From positions 80,533-144,532 of the forward strand of contig PBKD01000014.1 in the NCBI GenBank assembly GCA_002722055.1: DNA of 64,000 bases, given 5' to 3'. Under the pieces are notes generated by a model. That model did no database searches. It had not been told where the DNA came from and was given only the letters and a program-made list of their open reading frames with translations. Origin of the DNA: Rhodospirillaceae bacterium. GTDB taxonomy: Bacteria; Pseudomonadota; Alphaproteobacteria; SHVP01. The first letter of the stretch is position 1; each line of letters begins with the position of its first letter. Positions 1 to 7,874 of the stretch are shown here, one piece after another. A program made the translations under genes and the position numbers.

Positions 1-160
1 GGCAACTCTCATTGACTACAAAGTCCCATACGCGAGAATTTGTCCTATTAGGGTGCAAAAGAATAATTGGGGGATTTTCTCCAGCCCAATCTAAATAATG
101 AATAGAAATATTATTTATAATTATTCTTTTAGATTTGGGTAGTTTTATAGTTTTTTCCAT
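1..160 (-). CDS. alpha/beta hydrolase fold protein, N-terminal fragment (runs off left edge)
   Basis: Only the first 53 codons are inside the window. The ATG is the reverse complement of 158-160. The visible N-terminus carries the opening of an alpha/beta hydrolase: a strand (IHYLDWAG), then PPIILLHPNRTNSRVW, where the ILLHP segment sits where the family's oxyanion-hole HG motif lies and RTNSRVWDFV matches the usual S-x-x-x-W helix start. The catalytic serine, acid and histidine are outside the window, so substrate and activity cannot be judged. It is divergent from the GT9 gene at 235, with 74 bases between them that must hold both promoters. Partial by truncation at the window edge, not by mutation. 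Confidence 0.6.
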   Translation of the reverse strand, partial: MEKTIKLPKSKRIIINNISIHYLDWAGENPPIILLHPNRTNSRVWDFVVNESC

Positions 161-234
161 TTTTTTTTACTACTTAGTATTATTCGATTATAATAGAATT
201 AATAATAATCAACAATAATTTTGTAAGAAATTTT

Positions 235-1173
235 ATGAATCATAAGTATACAAATATATTAGTTATAAAATTAAGCGCTCTTGGTGACTTTATTCTGTCC
301 ACTGGACCATTCAAAGCTATAAGGCAACATCATAAAAATTCAAATATCACACTTTTAACTACATCTTTATTCGCCCCAATTGCTAAAAAAACAGGTTGGT
401 TTGATGATATATATATAGACAAAAAACCTAAAGCATATGAGTTTAAAGAATGGCTAAAACTTAGAAAATTTATTAAGGGAAATAACTGGTCCAGAATTTA
501 TGATCTTCAACATAATGACAGAACAAGTATTTATTTTAGATTCCTTACTAAACCAAAACCCGAATGGTCCGGAATAGAAAAAAATTGCTCTCACAAGCAT
601 AATAACCCTGATAGAGATATGCTTCATACTATTGAAAGGCAAATTGAACAGCTAGAAATTGCTGGAATAACTGATGTTCCAGATACAGATATTTCGTGGT
701 TAGAGGATAATATTGAAATTTTTAATTTACCTGAAAATTATTGCATAATTGTGCCAGGAGGTGCTTTTCATAGAAAAAATAAACGGTGGCCAGAACAAGA
801 GTATATAAAACTATCAAAATACCTTTTAGAAAAAAATATAACTCCAGTTTTAATAGGAACAAAAAGTGAGGAAGATATAACCACAAATATATCAAGAATA
901 TCTTCAAGTATAATTAACCTTACAAATAAAACTTCAATTGGTCAAATTGCAAGCTTGGGAAGAAAAGCTAAATTATCTATTGGCAATGATACAGGTCCTA
1001 TGCACATATTGTCTGCAACTGGGTGCCCCTCTCTTGTACTATTTTCAGAAGAATCGCGACCATCAGAAACTGCTCCAAGAGGAAAAGTCACTGAAATTAT
1101 CCAAAGTAAAGATATAAAAAAACTTTTTTTCGAAAATATATTGGTAAAAATTGAAAAACTGTTAGTATACTAA
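235..1173 (+). CDS. glycosyltransferase family 9 (heptosyltransferase-like)
   Basis: The 312-residue protein has the features of the ADP-heptose:LPS heptosyltransferase family (GT9): an N-terminal KLSALGDFILSTGPFKAI segment, the usual nucleotide-sugar transferase opening with the GD pair, and a C-terminal donor-site motif SIGNDTGPMHILSATGCPS. Known members transfer heptose to the lipopolysaccharide inner core at the cytoplasmic face of the inner membrane. Whether this protein uses heptose or another ADP- or NDP-sugar cannot be read from sequence. Length is normal for the family. No other LPS gene is adjacent; the next gene, 21 bases downstream, is a carboxymuconolactone-decarboxylase-like protein. 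The ATG at 235 was chosen because the LVIKLSALGD strand begins shortly after it. Confidence 0.85.
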   Translation: MNHKYTNILVIKLSALGDFILSTGPFKAIRQHHKNSNITLLTTSLFAPIAKKTGWFDDIYIDKKPKAYEFKEWLKLRKFIKGNNWSRIYDLQHNDRTSIYFRFLTKPKPEWSGIEKNCSHKHNNPDRDMLHTIERQIEQLEIAGITDVPDTDISWLEDNIEIFNLPENYCIIVPGGAFHRKNKRWPEQEYIKLSKYLLEKNITPVLIGTKSEEDITTNISRISSSIINLTNKTSIGQIASLGRKAKLSIGNDTGPMHILSATGCPSLVLFSEESRPSETAPRGKVTEIIQSKDIKKLFFENILVKIEKLLVY

Positions 1174-1194
1174 AAATAAAATTGAGAGGAAAAG

Positions 1195-1755
1195 ATGCCA
1201 AAACCTACATTAGCTCGTGTTAAAAAAGATGAGATGCCAGAGAATATTCAAAATGATTTCAATAAAGCTCTCAAAGTCAGAGACGATGCAACCTTTATGG
1301 AGGTAGCTGCAAATGCTCCAGAGGTGTATGATTGGTATAAAGAGAGTTTTTATGGTAAAATATTTTATGGAGGCAGAGTTGATGTAAGATCTAAAGAGCT
1401 TCTAAGGTTAAGATTATCAATGACCCATGGCTGCGCTTTTTGTAATAAAGGTAATAGAATAGCTGCTCACGAATCAGGAATAACTGAAGAACAAATAAAA
1501 ATGATTATGAATGAGAATGCCGATTGTTTTGATGAAAAGGATAAGTCTATTTTAGAATTAGCAGACCAGATAGTTATTACTAATATGAATGGTAACCTCG
1601 ATAAAAATCTCTACTCAAGATTAAAAAAATTCTACGGCGACGCAGAAATTTTCGAACTTGGTATTGCAGCGGGTATACTAACAGGAATGGCAAAATTTTT
1701 ATTTGTTTATGACTTAGTTGAAAAAGAAGATAATTGCCCCATAAACCCACTATAA
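1195..1755 (+). CDS. carboxymuconolactone decarboxylase / AhpD-like family protein
   Basis: This 186-residue protein belongs to the CMD/AhpD fold: the central segment ELLRLRLSMTHGCAFCNKGN carries the family's C-x-x-C pair followed by a helix with His (AAHESGITEEQI). In AhpD the two cysteines act in peroxidase electron relay; other members are lactone decarboxylases or have unknown roles. Retention of CAFC suggests a redox role, but this is inference. The start has a good ribosome site, GAGAGGA, seven bases upstream of the ATG. It follows the GT9 gene closely and converges on ubiX, with 15 bases between the two stops. Confidence 0.8.
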   Translation: MPKPTLARVKKDEMPENIQNDFNKALKVRDDATFMEVAANAPEVYDWYKESFYGKIFYGGRVDVRSKELLRLRLSMTHGCAFCNKGNRIAAHESGITEEQIKMIMNENADCFDEKDKSILELADQIVITNMNGNLDKNLYSRLKKFYGDAEIFELGIAAGILTGMAKFLFVYDLVEKEDNCPINPL

Positions 1756-1770
1756 TTTTTTTCTAGTGAA

Positions 1771-2352
1771 TTAATTTCTATTTTTGTACCCCATGTCACC
1801 GTCCCACCTTTCTCCAATATCAATTTTAATATCAAATTGGTCACAAGATTTTAGAACAACATGGTTTACTATATCTTGAATTGATTTAGGTTTATTATAA
1901 AACGCAGGATCAGGAGGCAATATTACTACACCTATCCTTGATAATTTTAGTAAATTTTCTAAATGGATTTGCGACAAAGGGGCTTCCCTTGGGAGAAGCA
2001 CCAGTTTTCTTTTTTCTTTGATTATGACATCTGCTGCTCGATGTATTAAGTTTTCACTAATGCCGTTTGCAATTGCCGCTACTGTTCTCATGGAACAAGG
2101 AGCAATAATCATTCCATCTGTAAGGAAAGATCCAGATGATATAGCTGCACCCATTTCGGATTGAGAGTAACTATAATCAGCTAAATCTCTTACTTCAGAT
2201 ATTGATAATTCTGTCTCATATTCAAGTGTTTGTTGCCCCCACTTTGAAACTATTAAATGAGTCTCAACATCATTTATTTCCCGTAAAATTTCAAGCAAAC
2301 GAACACCAAATATAGATCCAGATGCGCCAGATATTCCAATTATAATTTTCAT
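1771..2352 (-). CDS. ubiX: UbiX-type flavin prenyltransferase
   Basis: UbiX joins a dimethylallyl group to FMN to make the prenylated flavin cofactor of UbiD-family decarboxylases, used among others in ubiquinone synthesis. The 193-residue length is typical. The N-terminus has the flavin-binding GISGASGSIFGVRLLE motif; the middle has IIAPCSMRTVAAIANGISENLIHRAADV; then LVLLPREAPLSQIHLENL, all hallmark UbiX segments. It is the last gene of a minus-strand trio (3461 to 1771) whose other two members are unknown. No ubiD is in the window, so the partner decarboxylase must be elsewhere. Confidence 0.93.
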   Translation of the reverse strand: MKIIIGISGASGSIFGVRLLEILREINDVETHLIVSKWGQQTLEYETELSISEVRDLADYSYSQSEMGAAISSGSFLTDGMIIAPCSMRTVAAIANGISENLIHRAADVIIKEKRKLVLLPREAPLSQIHLENLLKLSRIGVVILPPDPAFYNKPKSIQDIVNHVVLKSCDQFDIKIDIGERWDGDMGYKNRN

Positions 2353-2374
2353 TATTTAAATCAACTCTTTTAGA

Positions 2375-3193
2375 TTAGAAACCATGCTCAGATAAATCAT
2401 CCCAAATTTCATAGGTAAGTACCTTCCTTAAAATCATATCAAATTTAATTCTCTCTATAAACCTTATATTCTTATATTTTTTTACTCCACTGTCTATACT
2501 AGAAATCGTACCATTCAAATATATAACCTGATAATTTTTATTTTCCATCAGGCTAATTTCAAAAATTTTTCTATCTGATTTTTTTCTCTCATGGTTTAGA
2601 TATTTAAAAAATTCCTGAACTTTTAATAGTTTATTACCTGGTAATATCGCAAAAAAATTATCATCTAAATTACTTAAATATAATTTTTCATGTTTACAAT
2701 CAAAAGAAGAAATAAATTTTAATACTTCCAAACTTATAGAAATATCTATTTCATTTATTTCAATACTAGTCTGATATTTTTCTGGTAATGGATAATTATT
2801 TTCTGATAAATTATTAATTGCGAAATCATTCCAAACTTCTTGCTTTATAAATTTATTTTTTAGTATAGTAAATTTATCTATATATCTTATATCATTATAT
2901 TCTTTGTTCTTGAGCGATATTCCGAAAAGTTTTCCCCTCAAATAGACTATTGATAAATCATTTTTTTTTATTTCCTCAAAAGACTCAAAAGTTTTAAAAA
3001 CTGAAAATTGTCTTTTTTTTCCATAATTTATTAGTTCATCTAGATATTTAAACTTCATAGATCCCGGGAAAATCATTAAAAAATCATTGGAAAGCATCTT
3101 TTTTGCTTTCTCAAGTTTTCTACTTTCCATAAACTTTAAATATTCATACACTAATTTTGAACTAGGACTTAAACTTTCTACATTTGCATACAT
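2375..3193 (-). CDS. unknown protein with two tandem SnoaL/NTF2-like units
   Basis: I do not recognise this gene. Its two halves resemble each other: each has a helix, then an F-x-x-x-x-P-G segment (FLMIFPGSMKFKYLDEL in the first, FFAILPGNKLLKVQEFF in the second), a strand pair ending in YLRG or YLNGTI, then YNDIRYIDKFTILKNK or YKNIRFIERIKFDMIL, and a closing VWNDFA or IWDDLS. That strand-helix order fits the NTF2-like (SnoaL) cone fold, so this is probably a pseudo-dimer made by internal duplication. There are no obvious catalytic residues. The chosen ATG at 3193 has an AAAGG site eight bases upstream; an in-frame ATG at 3226, overlapping the preceding gene, is an alternative. It precedes ubiX by 22 bases. 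Confidence 0.7.
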   Translation of the reverse strand: MYANVESLSPSSKLVYEYLKFMESRKLEKAKKMLSNDFLMIFPGSMKFKYLDELINYGKKRQFSVFKTFESFEEIKKNDLSIVYLRGKLFGISLKNKEYNDIRYIDKFTILKNKFIKQEVWNDFAINNLSENNYPLPEKYQTSIEINEIDISISLEVLKFISSFDCKHEKLYLSNLDDNFFAILPGNKLLKVQEFFKYLNHERKKSDRKIFEISLMENKNYQVIYLNGTISSIDSGVKKYKNIRFIERIKFDMILRKVLTYEIWDDLSEHGF

Positions 3194-3215
3194 TAATAAT
3201 ACCTTTAGAACAATA

Positions 3216-3461
3216 TCACTCTTCATCAGCTCCTAATAATGTCGCCAAAGAAGAAAATATCCAAAACCAAAAAAAACAAATGCCTACCATTAAGATGACT
3301 ACTGCAGGTAGAATTAGGATAGAAAGACCTATTTTGGATAACCATAATTTACCTATAGCAAAATACCACCATATTGACATTACTATAACTAATGAAGAGA
3401 CTATGCCAGAAACTAATAAAGCAACACCGATTCTCCATGAAAAATATCGATTTTCGTCCAC
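3216..3461 (-). CDS. small two-span inner-membrane protein, unknown
   Basis: The 81-residue product has a short charged N-terminus followed by two hydrophobic stretches (roughly residues 11-33 and 43-74) and ends in an acidic tail, GADEE. This is a small integral membrane protein with no motif I recognise. The start is GTG at 3461, with GGGA about seven bases upstream. It heads the minus-strand set that continues with the tandem NTF2-like gene and ubiX, and its end lies within a few bases of the next gene's possible starts, which points to one transcript. A promoter probably lies in the 105 bases shared with the divergent dehydratase operon. Confidence 0.6.
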   Translation of the reverse strand: MDENRYFSWRIGVALLVSGIVSSLVIVMSIWWYFAIGKLWLSKIGLSILILPAVVILMVGICFFWFWIFSSLATLLGADEE

Positions 3462-3566
3462 TTATTTCCCTTTTTATAACTATAGCCAAACAGGCTCGTT
3501 TCGCTAACTCATATTGTATGTTAAAATTTTATAAAATGCATTAGAATTTGAGTAGGAGTAGTTTGA

Positions 3567-4826
3567 ATGGGAATGACAATTTCAGAAAAAATTATTGCTA
3601 AATCAGCTGGGGTAAGTTTGGTTAAGCCAGGTGAAATAGTAACCTGTTCAGTAGATATAGCAATGATACATGATTCTTCAGGCCCTCGCCGCCAAGGACC
3701 TAGACTTAAGGAACTAGGCTTAAATGTTTGGGATCCGTCTAAAATAGTTGTAATAAGCGATCATTACGTACCTGCTGTAGATACAGTATCTGCAAATATC
3801 CTCAAGATTACGCGTGACTGGGTAAAGGAAGAAAATATTACAAATTTTTATGACTTACAAGGAATTTGCCACATAGTACTCCCTGAACGTGGGCACTTAA
3901 AACCTGGATTATTTTGCGTTGGGGGCGATTCGCACTCTCCAACAGGTGGAGCATTTGGAACATTTATGATTGGAGTTGGAGCAACTGATATGACTGCTGT
4001 CCTGGCAACTGGAGAAATATGGGTCAGAGTACCTGAAACTATGCAAGTAAACTGGTCAGGAAAATTAAATGAGTTTATCACAGCAAAAGATATGATGCTT
4101 GCACTATGTGGAAGAATTGGTTTATTAGGTGCAGACTATATGGTTTGTGAGTTTACAGGTGAAACTATAAAAAACTTATCAATGGATGAGAGAATGGTTC
4201 TAACTAATATGACAGCAGAGGTTGGAGCAAAAACTGGAATAATTGCACCAGATAATACAACACTAGACTTTTTATCATCAAAAAATTTAAAAGAAATAGA
4301 TATGGAATTATGCTCAGATGAGGATGCTAATTTTGCAACTATTGAGAAATTTGATGCAAACACATTAGAACCTCAGGTTGCTGCACCTCATAGCCCTGCT
4401 AACAGTAAGAATCTAAGTGAATTCAGAGGTATCAATATAGATCAAGCTTATATAGGAGCATGTACAGGTGCTAAACTTGAAGATCTTCAGATGGCTGCTA
4501 AAATTTTAAAAGGAAAAACATGCTCAAAAACTACAAGGTTACTTGTCGCTCCATCCTCAACGAAAATTACAGCTGCAGCTGCAGCTGATGGAACCTTAGA
4601 AATTTTAACTGAAGCAGGTGCAATTTTATTACCATCCGGTTGCGGAGCATGTGCAGGTTTGGGGGCTGGGGTTCTTTCTAAAGAAGAAGTATGTATCTCA
4701 ACTACAAATAGAAATTTTAAAGGTAGAATGGGAGATCAAGATGCAGAGGTTTACTTAGGATCACCTTATACAGTTGCTGCTGCTGCCATTACTGGAAGAA
4801 TAGTTGATCCAAGAGAAATAATTTAA
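3567..4826 (+). CDS. aconitase-family dehydratase large subunit (LeuC/DmdA-like)
   Basis: This is the [4Fe-4S] large subunit of an isopropylmalate-dehydratase-type hydro-lyase, 419 residues. The cluster ligands are visible: Cys299 in IGACTGAK and Cys359/Cys362 in SGCGACAGLGAG. Other family segments are GGDSHSPTGGAFGTFMIGVGATDMTAVLATG and SDHYVP. The length matches the compact LeuC/DmdA type. The next two genes encode the matching small subunit and an isocitrate-lyase-family enzyme. That trio resembles the 2,3-dimethylmalate dehydratase plus lyase set known from Eubacterium barkeri nicotinate fermentation, rather than leucine synthesis, where leuB would be expected. Substrate is therefore inferred. 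An AGGAG site precedes the ATG at 3567 by about eight bases; a second in-frame ATG follows at 3573. Confidence 0.85.
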   Translation: MGMTISEKIIAKSAGVSLVKPGEIVTCSVDIAMIHDSSGPRRQGPRLKELGLNVWDPSKIVVISDHYVPAVDTVSANILKITRDWVKEENITNFYDLQGICHIVLPERGHLKPGLFCVGGDSHSPTGGAFGTFMIGVGATDMTAVLATGEIWVRVPETMQVNWSGKLNEFITAKDMMLALCGRIGLLGADYMVCEFTGETIKNLSMDERMVLTNMTAEVGAKTGIIAPDNTTLDFLSSKNLKEIDMELCSDEDANFATIEKFDANTLEPQVAAPHSPANSKNLSEFRGINIDQAYIGACTGAKLEDLQMAAKILKGKTCSKTTRLLVAPSSTKITAAAAADGTLEILTEAGAILLPSGCGACAGLGAGVLSKEEVCISTTNRNFKGRMGDQDAEVYLGSPYTVAAAAITGRIVDPREII

Positions 4827-4838
4827 GGAAAAAATTCA

Positions 4839-5384
4839 ATGAATTTTAACTTTGTTCAAAATTTAAATAAAGGGAAAGCTTTTGTTTATGGAGATGATAT
4901 AAATACAGATGTTCTTGCGCCAGGAGCTTATTTAAAATATTCCCCAGAAAAAATGTCAAAACATTGCTTGGAATCAATTGACCCTGATTTTGTAAGTAAT
5001 GTTAAACCTGGCGATATTGTAGTTGGTGGAAAAAATTTTGGTGTTGGCTCTTCAAGAGAACAAGCAGCTGCAAGTCTAGTAATTTTAGGAGTCAGGTATG
5101 TAGTAGCAAAAAGTTTTGCGAGAATTTTCTATAGAAATGCTTTTAATCTTGGTTTGACGCCACTAATATGTGAGGATTATAGAAAAATAAATAACAATGA
5201 TATTCTGGAAATTAATTCAAAGGAAGGAAAGATTAAAAATTTAACGCAAAATTGTGAATATAATACTAACTCTGTACCTGATCACCTGCTGAAAATTGTT
5301 AATGCAGGTGGACTCCTTGCAGAACTTAAGAACAAAATTGAAAATAATACTTTAAAAACCTTACGATTTAGGAAAGACAATTGA
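4839..5384 (+). CDS. aconitase-family dehydratase small subunit (LeuD/DmdB-like)
   Basis: The small, swivelling subunit that completes the dehydratase encoded just upstream. At 181 residues it is of normal size. Key segments are FVYGDDINTDVLAPG near the start, the substrate-contact loop GGKNFGVGSSREQAAASL, and VVAKSFARIFYRNAFNLGL. It lies 12 bases after the large subunit and its TGA overlaps the TTG start of the next gene by four bases, so all three genes are translationally coupled. As with the large subunit, 3-isopropylmalate, dimethylmalate and similar hydroxy-diacids are possible substrates; the neighbouring lyase favours a dimethylmalate or methylmalate type compound. Confidence 0.85.
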   Translation: MNFNFVQNLNKGKAFVYGDDINTDVLAPGAYLKYSPEKMSKHCLESIDPDFVSNVKPGDIVVGGKNFGVGSSREQAAASLVILGVRYVVAKSFARIFYRNAFNLGLTPLICEDYRKINNNDILEINSKEGKIKNLTQNCEYNTNSVPDHLLKIVNAGGLLAELKNKIENNTLKTLRFRKDN

Positions 5385-6289
5385 ATTCGCTAGAAGAAAA
5401 ACCAAACAAATATAAAAGTTTAAAAGATCAATTATCTAATAATAAAATTATACTAGCTCCAGGTTGCTATGATGCATTTTCTGCTATGCTAATTAGTAAT
5501 TGTGGGTTTGAAGCTGCATATCTTACTGGGGCCTCAATAGCATATACTCGTCTTGGAAGACCAGACATTGGCCTTGTTTCTATGACTGAAGTCTCAAATA
5601 CAATAAGTCTAATAAAAGAGAGAACGAATATTCCTCTAATTGTTGACGGAGATACAGGTTTTGGTAATGCATTAAATGTAATCAGAACAGTAAAACTTTT
5701 TGAAATGGCAGGGGCAAATGCAATTCAATTAGAGGACCAAACATTACCAAAAAGATGTGGCCACTTAAAAGGCAAAAACCTTGTATCAAGCTCTGAAATG
5801 GTAGGTAAAATTAAAGCAGCAGTAGACACGAGGAATAATCAAGAATTTTTAATTGTGGCAAGAACAGACTCAATAGCAGTAGAAGGTTTTGAGTCTGCAA
5901 TTGAACGAGGAAGTAAATATGTAGAAGCAGGAGCAGATGTTTTGTTTATTGAAGCACCAGAGGATGACAAACAGCAAAAAACAATTCCAGAGATATTTAA
6001 AAATAAGATTCCTCTTCTTGCTAATATGGTAGAAGGTGGAAGCACACCTTTAAAAAATGCAAATGAATTAGAATCAATTGGGTATTCAATAGTAATATTT
6101 CCTGGTGGATTAATTAGAGCATTCACTCATATGGCTCTTGAATACTTTGCATCTCTAAAAAAACATGGATCAAATGAACCTTTTTACCCAAGAATGCTTG
6201 ATTTTAACCAGCTTAATGAACTTCTGGGCACAGAAGAAATAATTAATATTGGAAAAAAGTACGACCTCTCTTCATCAAAAAATAAGTAA
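5381..6289 (+). CDS. isocitrate lyase / PEP mutase family C-C lyase (2-methylisocitrate or dimethylmalate lyase-like)
   Basis: A 302-residue TIM-barrel enzyme of the ICL/PEP mutase superfamily. The signature KRCGHLKGK, with catalytic Cys126, is intact; the metal-binding segment is PLIVDGDTGFGNALNV, and LEDQTLP precedes the signature. Family members with this Cys motif cleave 2-methylisocitrate, 2,3-dimethylmalate or similar acids to pyruvate or glyoxylate plus a second acid. Placement directly after a LeuCD-like dehydratase makes 2,3-dimethylmalate-type cleavage the best guess. No prpC/prpD methylcitrate genes are nearby. The start is TTG at 5381, fixed by the four-base overlap with the previous stop; the next in-frame Met is too deep in the barrel. 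Confidence 0.85.
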   Translation: MNSLEEKPNKYKSLKDQLSNNKIILAPGCYDAFSAMLISNCGFEAAYLTGASIAYTRLGRPDIGLVSMTEVSNTISLIKERTNIPLIVDGDTGFGNALNVIRTVKLFEMAGANAIQLEDQTLPKRCGHLKGKNLVSSSEMVGKIKAAVDTRNNQEFLIVARTDSIAVEGFESAIERGSKYVEAGADVLFIEAPEDDKQQKTIPEIFKNKIPLLANMVEGGSTPLKNANELESIGYSIVIFPGGLIRAFTHMALEYFASLKKHGSNEPFYPRMLDFNQLNELLGTEEIINIGKKYDLSSSKNK

Positions 6290-6294
6290 ACTAA

Positions 6295-6606
6295 ATGAAT
6301 ATTAAATCCAAAATATTAATTATAATAGTACTACTGTTTTTTATTTCTGGATGTACTTCTAAAATAAGTGTAATTCCTCGGGCCTTTGGGCAAGGATCAA
6401 CTCCTTCAGAAATATGCATTGAACAAGGTATTTCGTCAGAAAATCCTCAGTTTAACAAATGCGTAAATTTTTATCGATCGCAAAATTCTCTTAATAGAAA
6501 TACTATGGTAATTGGAACTACAATAACTTTATTAGGTGCATTATTCTTTGAAAGAGAATGTGACTGCTTATTTGGCCCGGATAGAGGTGAAAAATTTAAA
6601 CCATAA
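6295..6606 (+). CDS. small predicted lipoprotein, unknown
   Basis: This 103-residue protein starts with a basic N-terminus, a hydrophobic stretch and a lipobox, LLFFISGC, so it is probably lipidated at Cys20 and anchored in the membrane. The mature part has five more cysteines, including a C-x-C (ECDCLFG) near the end. No domain is recognised. It starts five bases after the lyase gene, so it may simply share that transcript. Confidence 0.65.
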   Translation: MNIKSKILIIIVLLFFISGCTSKISVIPRAFGQGSTPSEICIEQGISSENPQFNKCVNFYRSQNSLNRNTMVIGTTITLLGALFFERECDCLFGPDRGEKFKP

Positions 6607-6688
6607 ATCAAAAGATTATATTGGATCAATTGCACTTTACTAAATTATTTAGTAATATTTTACAAACACATTTAAATGGATTAACAAT

Positions 6689-7861
6689 ATGTACCCAAAA
6701 CCATTAGTAAATCGTTGGCGTGAGTATGGAAAACATGAAATTTTAGTCAATACAAATCATGATGAGATAGCTCGACTAGACTTTATGGCAAATTTTTTCA
6801 TGTACCTAAGGGATGATATGGTTCCAAATCACAAAAAAATCTATGAGAAAAAAGTCAAAAAAAATTTTCGAAAGAAACATAAAAGATATCCTAAGAACAG
6901 ACATGAAGTAAGAAAAGCTATGCTTCAAGACAATTATTTCAAAACTTGGAGCCATCTTAGAGTTTACGCTCAGGAGAATACATACTCAGAGAGAAGAAAA
7001 ATTGTAAACAGGCAATTAGGCAATTTAATTGATATAGCAAAACCCAGAAAAACTGATAGAGGCAAAGTTGTTATTGATCCTGATTTTAAAAGCCCAAAAT
7101 ATCAAAAACATTTAGATATGCATTGGATGCCTGGCAGTTACCATTCAATTTTTAATAAATATGAAGTGGCAGGAGGAGCAATGTATGATTGTGGCGGCTT
7201 GTATTTAAGTACTGGAAATATGTTAGGTAAATATAACAATGGTGCGGCCTATGCAGTAATAAAATGGCTTAAAAATAATTATCCAAAATTTAGGCCAGAA
7301 AAAGTTTTAGATGAGGGATGTACTGTAGGCCATAACACATTGCCATATAAGGATGCATGGCCAAATTGTGAAATATATGGAATTGATATTGGAGAACCAG
7401 TTCTTAGATATGCACACAGAAGAGCAGAAAGCCTTGGCTACCATATTAATTTTTCACAACAAAATGCAGAGAATACTAATTTTAAAGAATCTACTTTTGA
7501 TATGGTTGTTTCAACTATGTTTCTTCATGAAACATCTCATAAAGCTATTCATAATATAGTTTCTGAAGCATATAGGCTATTAAGAGATGGAGGAATAATG
7601 ATTCATATAGAACAACCTCCTTTTGAAATGATAAAAGATCCTTTTGATCAACTAATGGGAGATTGGGATACTCATAATAATAATGAACCATTTTGGGGGC
7701 CAATGCATGATATGAATTTAGAGTCAGTTGCATTAAAAGCGGGATTTAAAAAAAATAATATAATACAAACTTTTGCACCTCTTATTTGCCCTTCCGATGA
7801 GGATAAATATAGAGAAAACCCTCATGGAAAATGGTTCGTCTTCGCAGGATGGAAAAAATAA
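6689..7861 (+). CDS. class I SAM-dependent methyltransferase, unknown substrate
   Basis: The 390-residue protein has a roughly 200-residue N-terminal extension rich in basic residues, then a Rossmann methyltransferase domain. Motif I reads VLDEGCTVGHNTLPY, in which the usual G-x-G-x-G is altered to G-C-T-V-G. It is followed by the acidic ribose-binding strand EIYGIDIGEP, the post-I segment FSQQNAENTNF, FDMVVSTMFLHE and LLRDGGIMIHIEQP. These fit a small-molecule or natural-product type methyltransferase of the Methyltransf_11/25 kind. The substrate is unknown. The gene is separated by 82 bases from the lipoprotein upstream and converges on the next gene. Confidence 0.8.
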   Translation: MYPKPLVNRWREYGKHEILVNTNHDEIARLDFMANFFMYLRDDMVPNHKKIYEKKVKKNFRKKHKRYPKNRHEVRKAMLQDNYFKTWSHLRVYAQENTYSERRKIVNRQLGNLIDIAKPRKTDRGKVVIDPDFKSPKYQKHLDMHWMPGSYHSIFNKYEVAGGAMYDCGGLYLSTGNMLGKYNNGAAYAVIKWLKNNYPKFRPEKVLDEGCTVGHNTLPYKDAWPNCEIYGIDIGEPVLRYAHRRAESLGYHINFSQQNAENTNFKESTFDMVVSTMFLHETSHKAIHNIVSEAYRLLRDGGIMIHIEQPPFEMIKDPFDQLMGDWDTHNNNEPFWGPMHDMNLESVALKAGFKKNNIIQTFAPLICPSDEDKYRENPHGKWFVFAGWKK

Positions 7862-7874
7862 AAATTAGATAACT

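Noticed and set aside
3567-5384. Assignment as leuCD for leucine synthesis
   Set aside because: No leuA or leuB neighbour, and coupling to an ICL-family lyase argues for another hydroxy-diacid; kept only as an alternative.
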